Both the position numbers and the translations under genes were made by a program. Of a stretch of DNA of 64,000 nucleotides, positions 55,166 to 64,000 are shown one piece after another. Origin of the DNA: Candidatus Sysuiplasma jiujiangense (lineage in GTDB: Archaea > Thermoplasmatota > Thermoplasmata > Sysuiplasmatales > Sysuiplasmataceae). Each line of letters opens with the position of its first letter. Position 1 is the stretch's first letter. The notes under the pieces are model-generated. The model was not told the DNA's origin. It worked only from the letters and a program-made list of their open reading frames with translations, and did not search any database. The stretch is taken from the NCBI GenBank assembly GCA_019721075.1, contig JAHEAD010000011.1:27987-91986 (forward strand). The letters are read 5' to 3'.

Positions 55166-56159
55166 GTCTCGGCAGAGTCATTCTAACTATAATACATGTA
55201 ATTATCATTCGTCATTCGACGCGTTCAGAGCACCGAAGTCAGTGGGCAACACTATCACACCCCGGAACTCTGAGGATTCATTACCTTGACTTCAACTGCT
55301 AAAAATATGAGGAGAGTTTACTTTTTCCAGGCTTTTCTCCAGAGACTAATGCGAGCAAATCTGTACACAGGAATACACAACACTTTGTTGACTTGTAGGT
55401 TTATTGATGGCTTTACTAATCTGTTACAAATCAAAGTCTAAGTGAGTGTTTCATAATTTAAAAACTAAAACGTCTCCTCAATTTCGAACACAGCACCATC
55501 CATCCTGATCATTTTGTTCTCAATTTCCCACGTTCGTTACAGTCAATTTCGTTGTATCGTAAACTAAGTCCTGAATAGTGATGTTGAGGCTAAGGACTGG
55601 TAAGGGGCATTGCGACTGGACAGTGGCCACTTCAAAGCGTATCGTAAACAGCCGATGCGAACAAACGCTGCTCATCTTCGGCCGGCTTGAGTGACTCAGT
55701 AAGATCCAGGTAAGCCATAAACTCAACGAAGTTTTACCGCACTCCGCTGTATAGCGTATTCGACGGCATATGGCTTGGGGCGGCTTATGCCCTCGACAAT
55801 CCTTAGGCGGAATGATGTTTTGCCGAGTGCGGGAAACGCCGTTCTGATATATGGCATATGGTCAGAAAGGTGCTAGACCTCGACTTTCTTCAGGAAAAAC
55901 CTGGTGAAAGCGGAATGTACGGACGTCGTTCTGAGGCTTAAGTGTCCTCGTAATTTAGCGAGCATACTCCAACCAGCGTGTGAGCCGTGAATCGGGTCGT
56001 AATCTGACACGCCAGCGTCTCCCTGTATCAATTACCAGTCTACGGCCTACAGGCAACCGGAAACCCCTTTATCCAAAATAAAAGAGAATGATGAAATGAA
56101 GCGCAACAATAAAAACTAAGTGCTGAATGCCGAGGAAGTACGACAACAACAGCATAGGC
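55166..56159. other. Intergenic with degenerate coding-like sequence
   Basis: About 1 kb without an intact gene. On the minus strand between about 56025 and 55740, HSAFTRFFLKKVEV-stop-HLSDHMPYIRTAF and SFRLRIVEGISRPKPYAVEY read like protein interrupted by stops, and FMAYLDLTESLKPAEDEQ follows in another frame. It looks like a decayed gene, family unknown. Confidence 0.3.
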
Positions 56160-57255
56160 ATGGAGCAGATGTAGAAAGAGACACGGTCGGTGGCCGAGAG
56201 GATAGAGCTGCCGATTGTCCATGCCATGGAGGTCACTGGCATATATCATGTAGACGTGCTGGCATTTCTGAATGAAAAACATGCAGCAGCATATTGCATA
56301 AATTCACTGCAGCCGAGAGGAAAACGACATGGAAAGTTGAGAAAGACAAATGATGCCGACTGCTAAATCATATCAGCTTAAGCAATGAAGAACCTTATGT
56401 GTCGAACGACCTGAGTGGTTGAAGGACACCCAAGACTCAAGGAAATAGCACGTTTGAGGCAGCGTGTCTTACAGAGCTCCTCCAGAACTGTAACGCAAAT
56501 CAGAAGAGACTTGGATTTACTTTGTCGTGGTCTGTCGTAGATAACGTATGAAGCGGACTCCCCTTTCAGCATGGGCAGCTGAAGCATTTCTGCCTCCACT
56601 CCAGGCCCTTCGCCAGGATCGCACACGATATTGAAAAAGTGATTTCGTCTTTCCATGAAGCGAACAAGAAGGCGAAGGAAAGGACAGCGGGACTTGCATT
56701 ATTTTGCAGGAAGTAATTCGGTGGAGGGGATGGAGGATGCACTTGTTCACGAGGTGCGTTACCTGATTAGGAAACTGGAGCTGATAGGTGAGTGTATGGA
56801 GCATCATGAGAAGAAAATCAGAAAGGAGATGGATGAGAGGGGAAGCCTCGTCGTCACTGTTCCGACATATGACAGGTAATATCGGCAACCGTGGAGAGCT
56901 GGTAGGGAATCCAGCCAAGTTCAGTGATGAGAATGCAATAAGGGTGTTAGCCGGCCGCGATCCCGAAATGGAAGATGCCGGCCAATACCATTCCGTCGGA
57001 CTGCATATATCGAAGTGGGGAATCGAATTGCTGAGGACAGCACTCTACGACAGCTCGCTCCCTGCCATCAGATGCAATTCTGCCTGTTCAGATCCGTACA
57101 AATGGTTCAAAGAAAGAGGAAAGCACGGCAGTCTGTGGCGCGTTGGAGTTGCCGTCAAGCTTCTTTGGCAGGCAACTGCCGTCGCGACAAAGGGAGAACC
57201 ATTCAAAATCCCTGAGAGATATTTGAATTCCGCAACAGACAATCAGACGGCATGA
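56160..57255 (+). pseudogene. IS110-family transposase pseudogene
   Basis: Both halves of an IS110 transposase are readable. The N-terminal DEDD part includes VHAMEVTGIYHVDVLAFLNE and LQPRGKRHGKLRKTNDADC, followed by several in-frame stops. The helical LKEIARLRQRVLQ follows. The C-terminal Transposase_20 part is KFSDENAIRVLAGRDPEMED, HISKWGIELLRTALYDSSLPAIRCN and KWFKERGKHGSLWRVGVAVKLL, in a frame shifted by one near 56875. It separates the glycosidase gene from the sugar operon and is inactive. Confidence 0.8.
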
Positions 57256-57612
57256 GTGAAAAGCGGTTGATTTTTTCAATGAATCCACAGGCGGGAAAAA
57301 AGGATATATACATTCAGACCCTGCTTGGAGAAATGCATCATTTCAGCTCACGTCTTGACCAGACAAATGGAAAATTGATGTCCCAGTTCCAGTCAGTGTA
57401 ATGTGTGTAGCTAATTTTTGCCAAGAATGCCGACGAATAATTTACAGGATCGCAGGCTAATTCTTTACACCTGCAACCACTACGGTGAGTAGCAGGGTGC
57501 AGGAATTTGCTGGTAGAACAGGAATGGAACATTTTTAGTAAATGAACGGGCAATAATACGGTGTAAGTTCAGCCACCACTGGCGTCAGATATTGACAATT
57601 ATGCACACTTTG
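57256..57612. other. Intergenic after the IS110 relic
   Basis: About 360 bp between the IS110 relic and the stop of the GH1 gene. A CCTGCA...TGCAGG inverted repeat (about 57468-57505) may be the end of the element or an RNA hairpin. No gene is seen. Confidence 0.35.
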
Positions 57613-59058
57613 TTATTCATCGACTAGCTTTTCAGGCACATTAAGGAAACCCTCAACCCTGCCACCAATGTCCTTTGCCAAAGCAATATCTTTTAGCACC
57701 AGGCTGCTTTGTCTTCGCTGAAGCTGGCATGTCTTGCTATTGAATGATGAAAGGCCGAATTTCATGGTAAAACCGTCAGCCCATTCGTAATTGTCGACCA
57801 AGGTCCAGTGAAGATAACCTCTAATATCCACCCCTTCCTCCAATGACTTCAAGACTTGGGCAAGATGGGAAACGATGAAATAAGATCTCAGGTTGTCCTT
57901 TTCGTCTGCGACACCATTTTCTGAAACCCAAAGAGGCAGAGAGTATCTATTCCAGAACGATTTCAAAACTTCCGACAGCCCTTCAGGATAAATTTCCCAA
58001 CCGAAGTCCGAAGTGGGTAGACCAGCCTTGCTCTTTGAGTTTTTTGTGCATCTCCTCCCATAGCCATCCGATTCAGAGAAGCCTGTGTTAGTCTTGTGAA
58101 CAACGCACCTGGTGTAATAGTTCAGTCCGATCCAGTCAAGCCTTCCCTTCAGGTCACTTCTGAAGATACTACCCTTCCGGCCGAATTTGACTGCATCGAA
58201 GAATGGCCATCTTCGCTCTTCACAAGCCTGTTGTGCCGCTGTTTGATCCTCTGGCTTCTCCGGCACATAGGACGGTGCTCCGGATATTATACCCACCGGC
58301 TTTTCAGAAACTGACTTGATCGCATCATATGCCCTCGCATGTGCCTCTATAAGGTTTGCCTCTACCCTTCTCGAAATGTCACCACCAAAGTAACCTGGCG
58401 GGAACTTTGGATAAAGCACGTTCGGTTCATTCATAGTGGAGTATGAAAGGACGAAATCGTCAAATTTGCTTGCTGCATATGCGGCGTAGAGTGCAAATTG
58501 CCCTGCAATATCCTTTGAAAGCCAGCCTGAAGGCGTCGCCTCGGGGCCAATATCCCTTACCTTGAGCGGATCGTGGAGCCATATCGGTAAGCTCCAGTGA
58601 TAAAGGTTGAGTATCAGAGATATGTCATGCGAACGGAGATCACGGAAAATCTCTGTGTACCTGCGCAATGCGTTCTTGTCAACAAACATGTCGAGCTTCT
58701 GTAATTGTTCTTTCTCTATCTCAATAGATAATATATTATCTCCATCCGTCCTGCAAACAGGTTTAGGTAAAGGTCCTGTAGGAAAAAGTCTTGACCACTC
58801 AATGGAAAGCCTTGCTATATCTAGACCGAGAAATGCCGCTTCCCTGTGGAAATCCTTGAAATGCTCTAGATACCCCGGTCCATCCTCAGGGAAATCCCCG
58901 CTGACTCGTCCAGCCACTATATTACTACTGTCATGCACCCATTTGTACCAATCTGTGTTTGAGTCTACGTTCAGCCTGTTCCCCATCTCCGACTGAAATG
59001 CAGATTGTGACCAGCCGAATCTGAACCCTTTAGGAAATCCATTCATTTGAATCGTCAA
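57613..59058 (-). CDS. GH1 beta-glycosidase
   Basis: A 481-residue cytoplasmic beta-glycosidase of the archaeal LacS type, cleaving beta-glucosides and beta-galactosides. FPKGFRFGWSQSAFQSEMG is the N-terminal signature. The acid/base Glu is in STMNEPNVLY, the nucleophile Glu in VSENGVAD, and GYLHWTLVDNYEWADGF is the subsite. It is the last gene of the sugar ABC operon, 39 bp after the ATPase, which fits import followed by cleavage. Confidence 0.92.
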   Translation of the reverse strand: MTIQMNGFPKGFRFGWSQSAFQSEMGNRLNVDSNTDWYKWVHDSSNIVAGRVSGDFPEDGPGYLEHFKDFHREAAFLGLDIARLSIEWSRLFPTGPLPKPVCRTDGDNILSIEIEKEQLQKLDMFVDKNALRRYTEIFRDLRSHDISLILNLYHWSLPIWLHDPLKVRDIGPEATPSGWLSKDIAGQFALYAAYAASKFDDFVLSYSTMNEPNVLYPKFPPGYFGGDISRRVEANLIEAHARAYDAIKSVSEKPVGIISGAPSYVPEKPEDQTAAQQACEERRWPFFDAVKFGRKGSIFRSDLKGRLDWIGLNYYTRCVVHKTNTGFSESDGYGRRCTKNSKSKAGLPTSDFGWEIYPEGLSEVLKSFWNRYSLPLWVSENGVADEKDNLRSYFIVSHLAQVLKSLEEGVDIRGYLHWTLVDNYEWADGFTMKFGLSSFNSKTCQLQRRQSSLVLKDIALAKDIGGRVEGFLNVPEKLVDE

Positions 59059-59097
59059 ATCCCCTGAACATAAAAATACCTCGGCATACTTGTCGGA

Positions 59098-60306
59098 TTA
59101 TGTGGATGCATAAATCCGCCTTCTCTCGTCATTAGAGCTGCCCTGTTTCCCCAAACTCATAGAGTAGTTCAGCATTGAATTGCCATTTGAGTCAAACAGC
59201 TTCAGGTCATCCCTCTTTGCATAAAGCGAAATTCTGCTGTCCGTATCGATTGACACATCGCTGCTTACCGCTATATCATCATCCAATCCGTCCAGCCTTA
59301 TAAGCACCCTGAATATTCCAGCGGAATAACTGCATATTTTTACAAAACCGTTACCGATCAATACCCAATAATCCGAACCCTTCAGTGAGGTATTATTCTC
59401 CTCCAGTACTTCAAGCGATTCCGGCCTGAAACCGACTCTTACCTCTGTATTGTTCTCCGGAACTATGGCAATCAGCTCATCTCTCCTGAAGCCCAGTTTA
59501 CATCTATCACCCAACTTTACTTCAACATCTTTGCCGGAACCCTGCGTCATTAAACCCTGTATGACACTCATCTCACCTATGGATCTTGCAACAGTTAAGT
59601 TACTGGGCTTGTGGTACAGGTCCGAAGTCCTGCCCATCTGGGCATTCCTGCCGTCTGTTATCGCAAGCGTGTCACTGGCGAGCGAAAATATGTCTGCAGG
59701 GTCGTGGGAAACTATGATAGCAGTGATGCTCAGCTCCTTCTGAACAGTGCGGATGAGAGATCTAGCATTATCCTTGATGGTTGCATCAAGATTGCTAAAG
59801 GGCTCGTCAAGCAGCAGAAGAGAAGGGCTCTTGGAAAGAGCCCTTGCAACGGCCACTCTTTGCTGCTGCCCGCCGCTGATCCTGCCAGGCTTCCTGACTA
59901 GAATTTCAGTTATTCCCAGCATTTTCGCCAGATGCAGGACAGTCGACTCAATATCATTTTCATCCATCTTCTTCGCTCTGAGCGGAAAAGCTATGTTATC
60001 ATAACTTGTGAGATGAGGATAGAGAGCCCAAGTCTGGAATACCATGCCTATGTTCCTTTCCTCTATTGGCACTCTGATCTTTCCTTCCTCGGCGACGACC
60101 GTATTGTCGAACTTGACCTTTCCATGAGACGGTCCCTCCAGACCTGCAATTATCCGGAGGAGTGTCGTCTTTCCTGCTCCGCTCTGTCCAATTATGCCGA
60201 AGAAATTGCCATCTGCGACTTCGAAGCTGATATCATCTAGCACTTTGTTCTCAAGTTTCTTCTTCGTAAATATCTTAGTGACATTTTCAAGACCGATTTT
60301 GACCAT
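59098..60306 (-). CDS. Sugar ABC transporter ATPase (CUT1/MalK-like)
   Basis: A 402-residue ATPase. Walker A is GQSGAGKTTLLRI, the signature is ISGGQQQRVAVARAL, Walker B LLLLDEPFSNLD, and the H-loop IIVSHDPADIF. About 160 C-terminal residues form the OB/TOBE regulatory domain (VRVGFRPESLEVLE). It powers the two permeases. It starts 6 bp after the upstream permease stop. Confidence 0.92.
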   Translation of the reverse strand: MVKIGLENVTKIFTKKKLENKVLDDISFEVADGNFFGIIGQSGAGKTTLLRIIAGLEGPSHGKVKFDNTVVAEEGKIRVPIEERNIGMVFQTWALYPHLTSYDNIAFPLRAKKMDENDIESTVLHLAKMLGITEILVRKPGRISGGQQQRVAVARALSKSPSLLLLDEPFSNLDATIKDNARSLIRTVQKELSITAIIVSHDPADIFSLASDTLAITDGRNAQMGRTSDLYHKPSNLTVARSIGEMSVIQGLMTQGSGKDVEVKLGDRCKLGFRRDELIAIVPENNTEVRVGFRPESLEVLEENNTSLKGSDYWVLIGNGFVKICSYSAGIFRVLIRLDGLDDDIAVSSDVSIDTDSRISLYAKRDDLKLFDSNGNSMLNYSMSLGKQGSSNDERRRIYAST

Positions 60307-60312
60307 TCCAAA

Positions 60313-61146
60313 TCACCCTTTCGAGCCGCTCCCGAGAGCAAGGAAACCACGCATAAAATATCTTCCGAGGAGTACAAATACAAGCAGAGGTATGAGCGAT
60401 GCTACTAGAGCAGCTGCGAAACTGTCGTTGTAGAGTGTCCCGTAGCCTCCAGTGTATGAGAGCAGTGAGATTGAGGCAGTGTACATGTTGGGTGTTGAAG
60501 TCAGAACGAGCGGTATGAAGAAGTTGTTCCATACCTCCACGAACGTGAGTATGAAGGTTGAGACCGCTCCTGCCAGTGTGAGAGGGAATGCCACTTTGCT
60601 GAATACAATCCAGTCACTCGCACCGTCAGCCCTGGCAGACTCAACTATGCTCTTCGGTAAATTACTCATGAATATCGTCATAAGCAATGCCCCGCCAGGC
60701 AGATGGAATATGACGAAGGTGAATATCAGGCCAGGGTAGGTGTTGAACAGACCCAGTGTTGATAATATTTCAGTTATAGGGACGAGCGTTATCTGATATG
60801 GTATAAACGTGGCTATCGCGATTATGACAAAGACAGTGTTGTTTGTCCAGGATCTGCCCTTGTAGAAGTAAAATGCAGCCAGTGCACCGATAAATGTAGA
60901 AATCGTTGCGGTCGCTATCGCAAGGATGAGGCTGTTAACAATTGGCAGTTCCAGCGCACTCGAAACTGTTATAAGAGGAGTGAAAGAGAGACCAGTAGGC
61001 TGCAGTATGGGTGTCGTCAGGACGCCTCCTGCCGATTTCATTCCGTCAATAAGCATGGTGTATACTGGTATTAGCCACAGGGCTGCAAGTATGATCAAAA
61101 TGGCATGATGAATCGTTTTCTTCGCTATCTTCAGCGGCCTAATCAC
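60313..61146 (-). CDS. Sugar ABC transporter permease (MalG-like)
   Basis: A 277-residue protein with six helices. The cytoplasmic EAA loop is ESARADGASDWIVFSKVAFPLTLAG, which docks to the ATPase. It starts with a basic segment before helix 1 and ends without a soluble domain. The start overlaps the stop of the other permease by 8 bp. Confidence 0.92.
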   Translation of the reverse strand: MIRPLKIAKKTIHHAILIILAALWLIPVYTMLIDGMKSAGGVLTTPILQPTGLSFTPLITVSSALELPIVNSLILAIATATISTFIGALAAFYFYKGRSWTNNTVFVIIAIATFIPYQITLVPITEILSTLGLFNTYPGLIFTFVIFHLPGGALLMTIFMSNLPKSIVESARADGASDWIVFSKVAFPLTLAGAVSTFILTFVEVWNNFFIPLVLTSTPNMYTASISLLSYTGGYGTLYNDSFAAALVASLIPLLVFVLLGRYFMRGFLALGSGSKG

Positions 61147-62023
61147 CGGATATCCACCTCTTTACTCCAAACAGAGCATACGGGACGATGACGGCCGACG
61201 CTATTATGACAACAATGATGCTAACTACAGATGCTTTTGAAAAAAACTCTGTTGTGAAATAATTGAACATCTGCTCGGCGAGCGTAATTGTGAAGGGGTC
61301 TAAACCAGTCGCCACATAGGGCAGGCTGAACATTCTGAGAACGAAAAGGAATATGGTCACAGTGGCGACTATGAATGCATTTTTTGCCTCCGGCAGAAGT
61401 ATTTTAAAGACAATGGTGTGAGCCTTGGCTGCATCAGCTCTTGCTGACTCTATCACCTGGGAGGGAACACCCTGGAATGAGGAGTAATAGAATATCGCTG
61501 ACAGGCCCGAATATATCCATATTGAGACAATTATCAGGCTCAGCTCAGAAGTTGATGGACTAGACAGACCGGAAAAGGTTGGTAAGTGCAACGCTACAAA
61601 TATCGAATTGATACCCTCCTGCGGATTGTAAAGCCAAGTCCAAATTACAGCCGAAGCAGCCAGTGAAATCGATATCGGGTACAGGAAAAGGGAATTATAT
61701 ACTGACTTCAGTTTCCCATTTTCGAGAAAAAATATCAGTGAAGCTATAAGGATTCCCAGCGCATTTGTAACCGCGAGGCACACTACCACCCAAAGCATTG
61801 TTCTACCAAAAGCAGTAACGAACAACGGGTCTCCCAGTACGGACGAGTAGGTGCCGAAACCAACAAATGGCGGATTGTGGGCATGAAGTATCGAGTAATC
61901 AAGAAATGAATAGTAAAGATTCCAGATTATGAAATATAAAAGGAATGCTGCAAAAAATAAGGTAGGGACCACGAACAGAAATGTCATCTTGCGCCTTCCA
62001 GAGGCGTGCCTTTCACTGTTCAT
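61139..62023 (-). CDS. Sugar ABC transporter permease (MalF-like)
   Basis: A 294-residue permease with six helices. The EAA loop is ESARADAAKAHTIVFKILLPEAKNAF. It lacks the extra large periplasmic loop of bacterial MalF, as usual in archaea. It lies between the binding protein gene and the second permease, with 49 bp upstream spacing. Confidence 0.92.
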   Translation of the reverse strand: MNSERHASGRRKMTFLFVVPTLFFAAFLLYFIIWNLYYSFLDYSILHAHNPPFVGFGTYSSVLGDPLFVTAFGRTMLWVVVCLAVTNALGILIASLIFFLENGKLKSVYNSLFLYPISISLAASAVIWTWLYNPQEGINSIFVALHLPTFSGLSSPSTSELSLIIVSIWIYSGLSAIFYYSSFQGVPSQVIESARADAAKAHTIVFKILLPEAKNAFIVATVTIFLFVLRMFSLPYVATGLDPFTITLAEQMFNYFTTEFFSKASVVSIIVVIIASAVIVPYALFGVKRWISGD

Positions 62024-62072
62024 GGTTCTCAGTTTGGAGTTTCCCAGCTGGTTTCTGCCAGCTGGTCATAGC

Positions 62073-63767
62073 TCAATCAAATGCCTGTTTAAGCGACGGG
62101 GTAGACACTTCGGCCTTCAGAAGCGAAGTGCCTGTCATCAGGTTGTCCGACGAGCTGAAGGCCAATGCCGGGGTCAAAACGCTTGGAGCCTGGCGACCTG
62201 TCATAGGAGTTACGCTGTGCACAACGCTGCTGCCTGCAGTCGTCTGATGGACTGTCGAAGCTGTTGCATTTACCCACGGTGGCAGGTAACCGCCAAGCGG
62301 GTTAGACAACGTTCCCCAGAAACCAAGACCCATCTGGTTGGCCGACAGCCACTGCGATTTCTCACTCGCCATTTGTGAAGCGAATGTTGTGTTCCATGTG
62401 GACAGGTATGACGCACCGCCCTGAGTCAGTCCAGTGAAAGCTGTGTCTATCGAACTGAATACGCTCGGGAACAGTCCGCCTGGGAAACTCATTACGAAGT
62501 CATTGCTTGGAGTGGATAACAGTGCCTGATAGTCGTACCATTGAGCTGGATCGTTGTAGTAATCATTTGTTACATTGTTGTAAAATGTAACAGCCTTCCA
62601 CTTTGTGAATATCTGCTGACCTGCATATGAACTGAAGTACTTGGCGAACAAAAGTCCTGATTTAGCAGATGGGCCAGTGGGCACCGCAACTGAGTCAATT
62701 ACAAGATTGTAGTAATTTGCCGTTCCCGGGAATGGCATTTCCATCAGTGATACATTTGTCCAGTTTGTGTACGGTGCTATTGCGGGGTATGTTGTTGTGT
62801 TAAGATAATCGTAGGCGTAATTAACATAGAAATTGCCGTTTACCTGAAATGCAGCCTGACCACTGACAACATGGCTTATCGCTTCAGACCAAGTCAGCGT
62901 CGAAGCACCTAAGTAATTGTCTGATGTGAACTGCAGCAGGATCTGGTTAGTTTCGTAAATATAATTCTGTACTGTGGGGCTTGACAGATTAATTGTTCCG
63001 TAGGGTATCTGATCGTACAGCTTTGGTCCGGCTATTGAGAGGAAAATACTCTCCCAGAGATTCAGCTGATCCCACCCATTATCGTTCCCAGGGACCATCC
63101 AGGGGGTCAAGCCGTCTGCCTTGAGGGTAGCTGTTTCATTGAGTAACTGTGTGAGGTTCGTCGGTATAGATAAGTTGTGGGCTCGCAGAACCTGAGGGTT
63201 GAAATAGAGCAAGCTTGCCCTGTGCGTATCAACAGGCAGCGAAAGCATTGTGCCATTGTACATACCTGCTGCGATGACAGACGGCACGGCATTGGTCATT
63301 AGCCCCATCGACTGAGCAACCGGCGTCATGTTTACGAACGAGTTTAATCCATGTGGCGCTGCTTCAACATAGCTTATCATATCTGAACCGAAGTTCGCCT
63401 GAAAGGTGTTTGGAGCATGCCCCGACTGTATCAGGTCCAATATTGCAAGTCGAGCCGCTATGCCTCCGGCTCCCGGCTTGAGGGTTGAAACTTCCTGGTA
63501 ATGTGGATACTTCGAATGGAATCCAGCAACAGTCTTAGTCAGCGCGATCTTTCCATCTGTTGCCCACCAGTTGTAGAAGTATATATCTGTTATTTTGTTC
63601 TGGTTGTTGTTATAAACAGTGTAGGCGACCACCGAGCCTATCAAAGCCACAACGACGACCACGGCGACGACTGCCCACATCAATCTTCCTTTCTTTTTCT
63701 TTGCAAAAGATCCGCTTCCAGTAGCTGCCAAAAAAATCACCAGTGCCTGATTAATAGCCGCACTCAT
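62073..63767 (-). CDS. Sugar-binding protein of the ABC transporter, N-terminally anchored
   Basis: A 564-residue extracellular solute-binding protein (family 1). A basic KKKKGRLMW and helix VVAVVVVVALIGSVVAYTV anchor it; no lipobox Cys is seen. KITDIYFYNWWATDGKIALTKTV, PGAGGIAARL and AAFQVNGNFYVNYAY fit the fold. Many Asn-x-Thr/Ser sites suggest glycosylation. The TATA box CTATATATAC lies only about 15 bp before ATG 63767, so the real start may be GTG 63740. It leads the operon. Confidence 0.88.
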   Translation of the reverse strand: MSAAINQALVIFLAATGSGSFAKKKKGRLMWAVVAVVVVVALIGSVVAYTVYNNNQNKITDIYFYNWWATDGKIALTKTVAGFHSKYPHYQEVSTLKPGAGGIAARLAILDLIQSGHAPNTFQANFGSDMISYVEAAPHGLNSFVNMTPVAQSMGLMTNAVPSVIAAGMYNGTMLSLPVDTHRASLLYFNPQVLRAHNLSIPTNLTQLLNETATLKADGLTPWMVPGNDNGWDQLNLWESIFLSIAGPKLYDQIPYGTINLSSPTVQNYIYETNQILLQFTSDNYLGASTLTWSEAISHVVSGQAAFQVNGNFYVNYAYDYLNTTTYPAIAPYTNWTNVSLMEMPFPGTANYYNLVIDSVAVPTGPSAKSGLLFAKYFSSYAGQQIFTKWKAVTFYNNVTNDYYNDPAQWYDYQALLSTPSNDFVMSFPGGLFPSVFSSIDTAFTGLTQGGASYLSTWNTTFASQMASEKSQWLSANQMGLGFWGTLSNPLGGYLPPWVNATASTVHQTTAGSSVVHSVTPMTGRQAPSVLTPALAFSSSDNLMTGTSLLKAEVSTPSLKQAFD

Positions 63768-63774
63768 ACAAATT

Positions 63775-63790
63775 CGAGTATATATAGCAT
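63775..63790 (-). promoter_or_regulatory. TATA box of the sugar ABC operon
   Basis: On the minus strand GCTATATATACTCG is a strong archaeal TATA box. Transcription would begin near 63758, inside the first codons of the longest frame, which supports a later start for the binding protein. Confidence 0.55.
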
Positions 63791-63816
63791 TCCTCGAAAG
63801 TCGCTTTGGGACAAAA

Positions 63817-63999
63817 TTACTGTTCGGTCCCTTTCAGCATTTCCGGATGTGTGTACGTGAGGTAGCAGCACTGCCTCACATTGTGCACATCCGCCTTCAG
63901 AAACTCTTCCGTCTTCTTTCTCTCCGGCAGCTTCTTCCTTATCTTTGCCGGGAGTCTCCTCTTCAGCATGGACATTACAGTTTCCGCATTGGATCGCAT
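63817..63999 (-). CDS. Transposase C-terminal end, cut by the window edge
   Basis: A 60-codon frame, open to the window edge, ending at 63817. RSNAETVMSMLKRRLPAKIR followed by a basic helix resembles the C-terminal Glu-containing part of IS5-like DDE transposases (RNxAETxxSxxKRRF). The catalytic core would lie beyond the window. The element is not otherwise visible. Confidence 0.5.
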   Translation of the reverse strand: MRSNAETVMSMLKRRLPAKIRKKLPERKKTEEFLKADVHNVRQCCYLTYTHPEMLKGTEQ

Positions 64000-64000
64000 G

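Noticed and set aside
1..64000. CRISPR array or rRNA genes
   Set aside because: No regularly spaced repeats and no conserved rRNA segments were seen on either strand.

Overview
The window is chromosomal DNA of an archaeon, most likely an acidophilic or thermoacidophilic member of the Thermoplasmata. The evidence is A/T-rich TATA boxes 25-35 bp before many start codons, introns at position 37/38 in two tRNA genes, a zinc-type ferredoxin, a HTH regulator of the bacterio-opsin activator type, a very short Lys/Arg-rich protein resembling ribosomal protein eL41, GlcV/MalK-type sugar ABC transport, a Sulfolobus-like GH1 beta-glycosidase and an acid-type S53 protease. No rRNA, CRISPR array or replication origin was recognised.

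Layout. 1-5.2 kb: a 5'-truncated APC permease, aldo/keto reductase, MFS transporter and an ExxE-motif membrane protein. 5.7-10.3 kb is scarred: a transposon-associated DUF2080 protein, a PNGase A-like gene broken by two frameshifts, and a DUF4143 ATPase flanked by two decayed copies of one zinc-knuckle sequence. 10.2-16.8 kb is ordinary chromosome: intron-bearing tRNA-Arg, surE, a cation/proton antiporter, an MDR dehydrogenase, AlaX, an EXORDIUM-like protein and a class I aldolase. 17.0-19.9 kb is a small insertion at tRNA-Glu: the 3' end of the tRNA is repeated 2.75 kb downstream, with HicBA and a DDE transposase between. 20-25.3 kb is a probable nitrosative or oxidative stress cluster: hemerythrin-like protein, HTH regulator, two NnrS-like membrane proteins, a DUF2249-cupin protein and the zinc ferredoxin, with shared promoter motifs. 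25.7-28.2 kb holds an anchored protein, a metal-binding methyltransferase and a CBS-zinc ribbon protein.

28.4-35.1 kb is a surface-glycan island: a methyltransferase, three related GT2 glycosyltransferases, an epimerase and a fourth GT2. After it come eL41 and a tRNA-Trp whose intron carries C/D-box elements. At 35.6-36.9 kb two unrelated broken genes (FkbM methyltransferase and S9 peptidase) meet tail to tail. 37-50.3 kb contains a flippase, pyrrolidone carboxyl peptidase, PH-domain and SRPBCC proteins with an FAD oxidoreductase, a DNA glycosylase, GDP-mannose dehydratase, a complete dTDP-rhamnose set (rfbB divergent from rfbC-rfbD-rfbA) and an MFS transporter. 51-52.3 kb encodes a secreted sedolisin.

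53.9-63.8 kb is a sugar-use region: an (alpha/alpha)6 glycosidase, a decayed IS110 transposase, then a tight operon of solute-binding protein, two permeases, ATPase and GH1 beta-glycosidase. The last bases hold the C-terminal end of another transposase.

The glycosyltransferases, flippase and nucleotide-sugar genes could together build and export surface or N-linked glycans. The sugar operon couples import of an oligosaccharide to its cleavage in the cytoplasm. The most promising lead for something little described is the stress cluster with its shared TTAGGG promoter element, followed by the tRNA-Glu mini-element. All functions are read from sequence motifs only; no database search was run.
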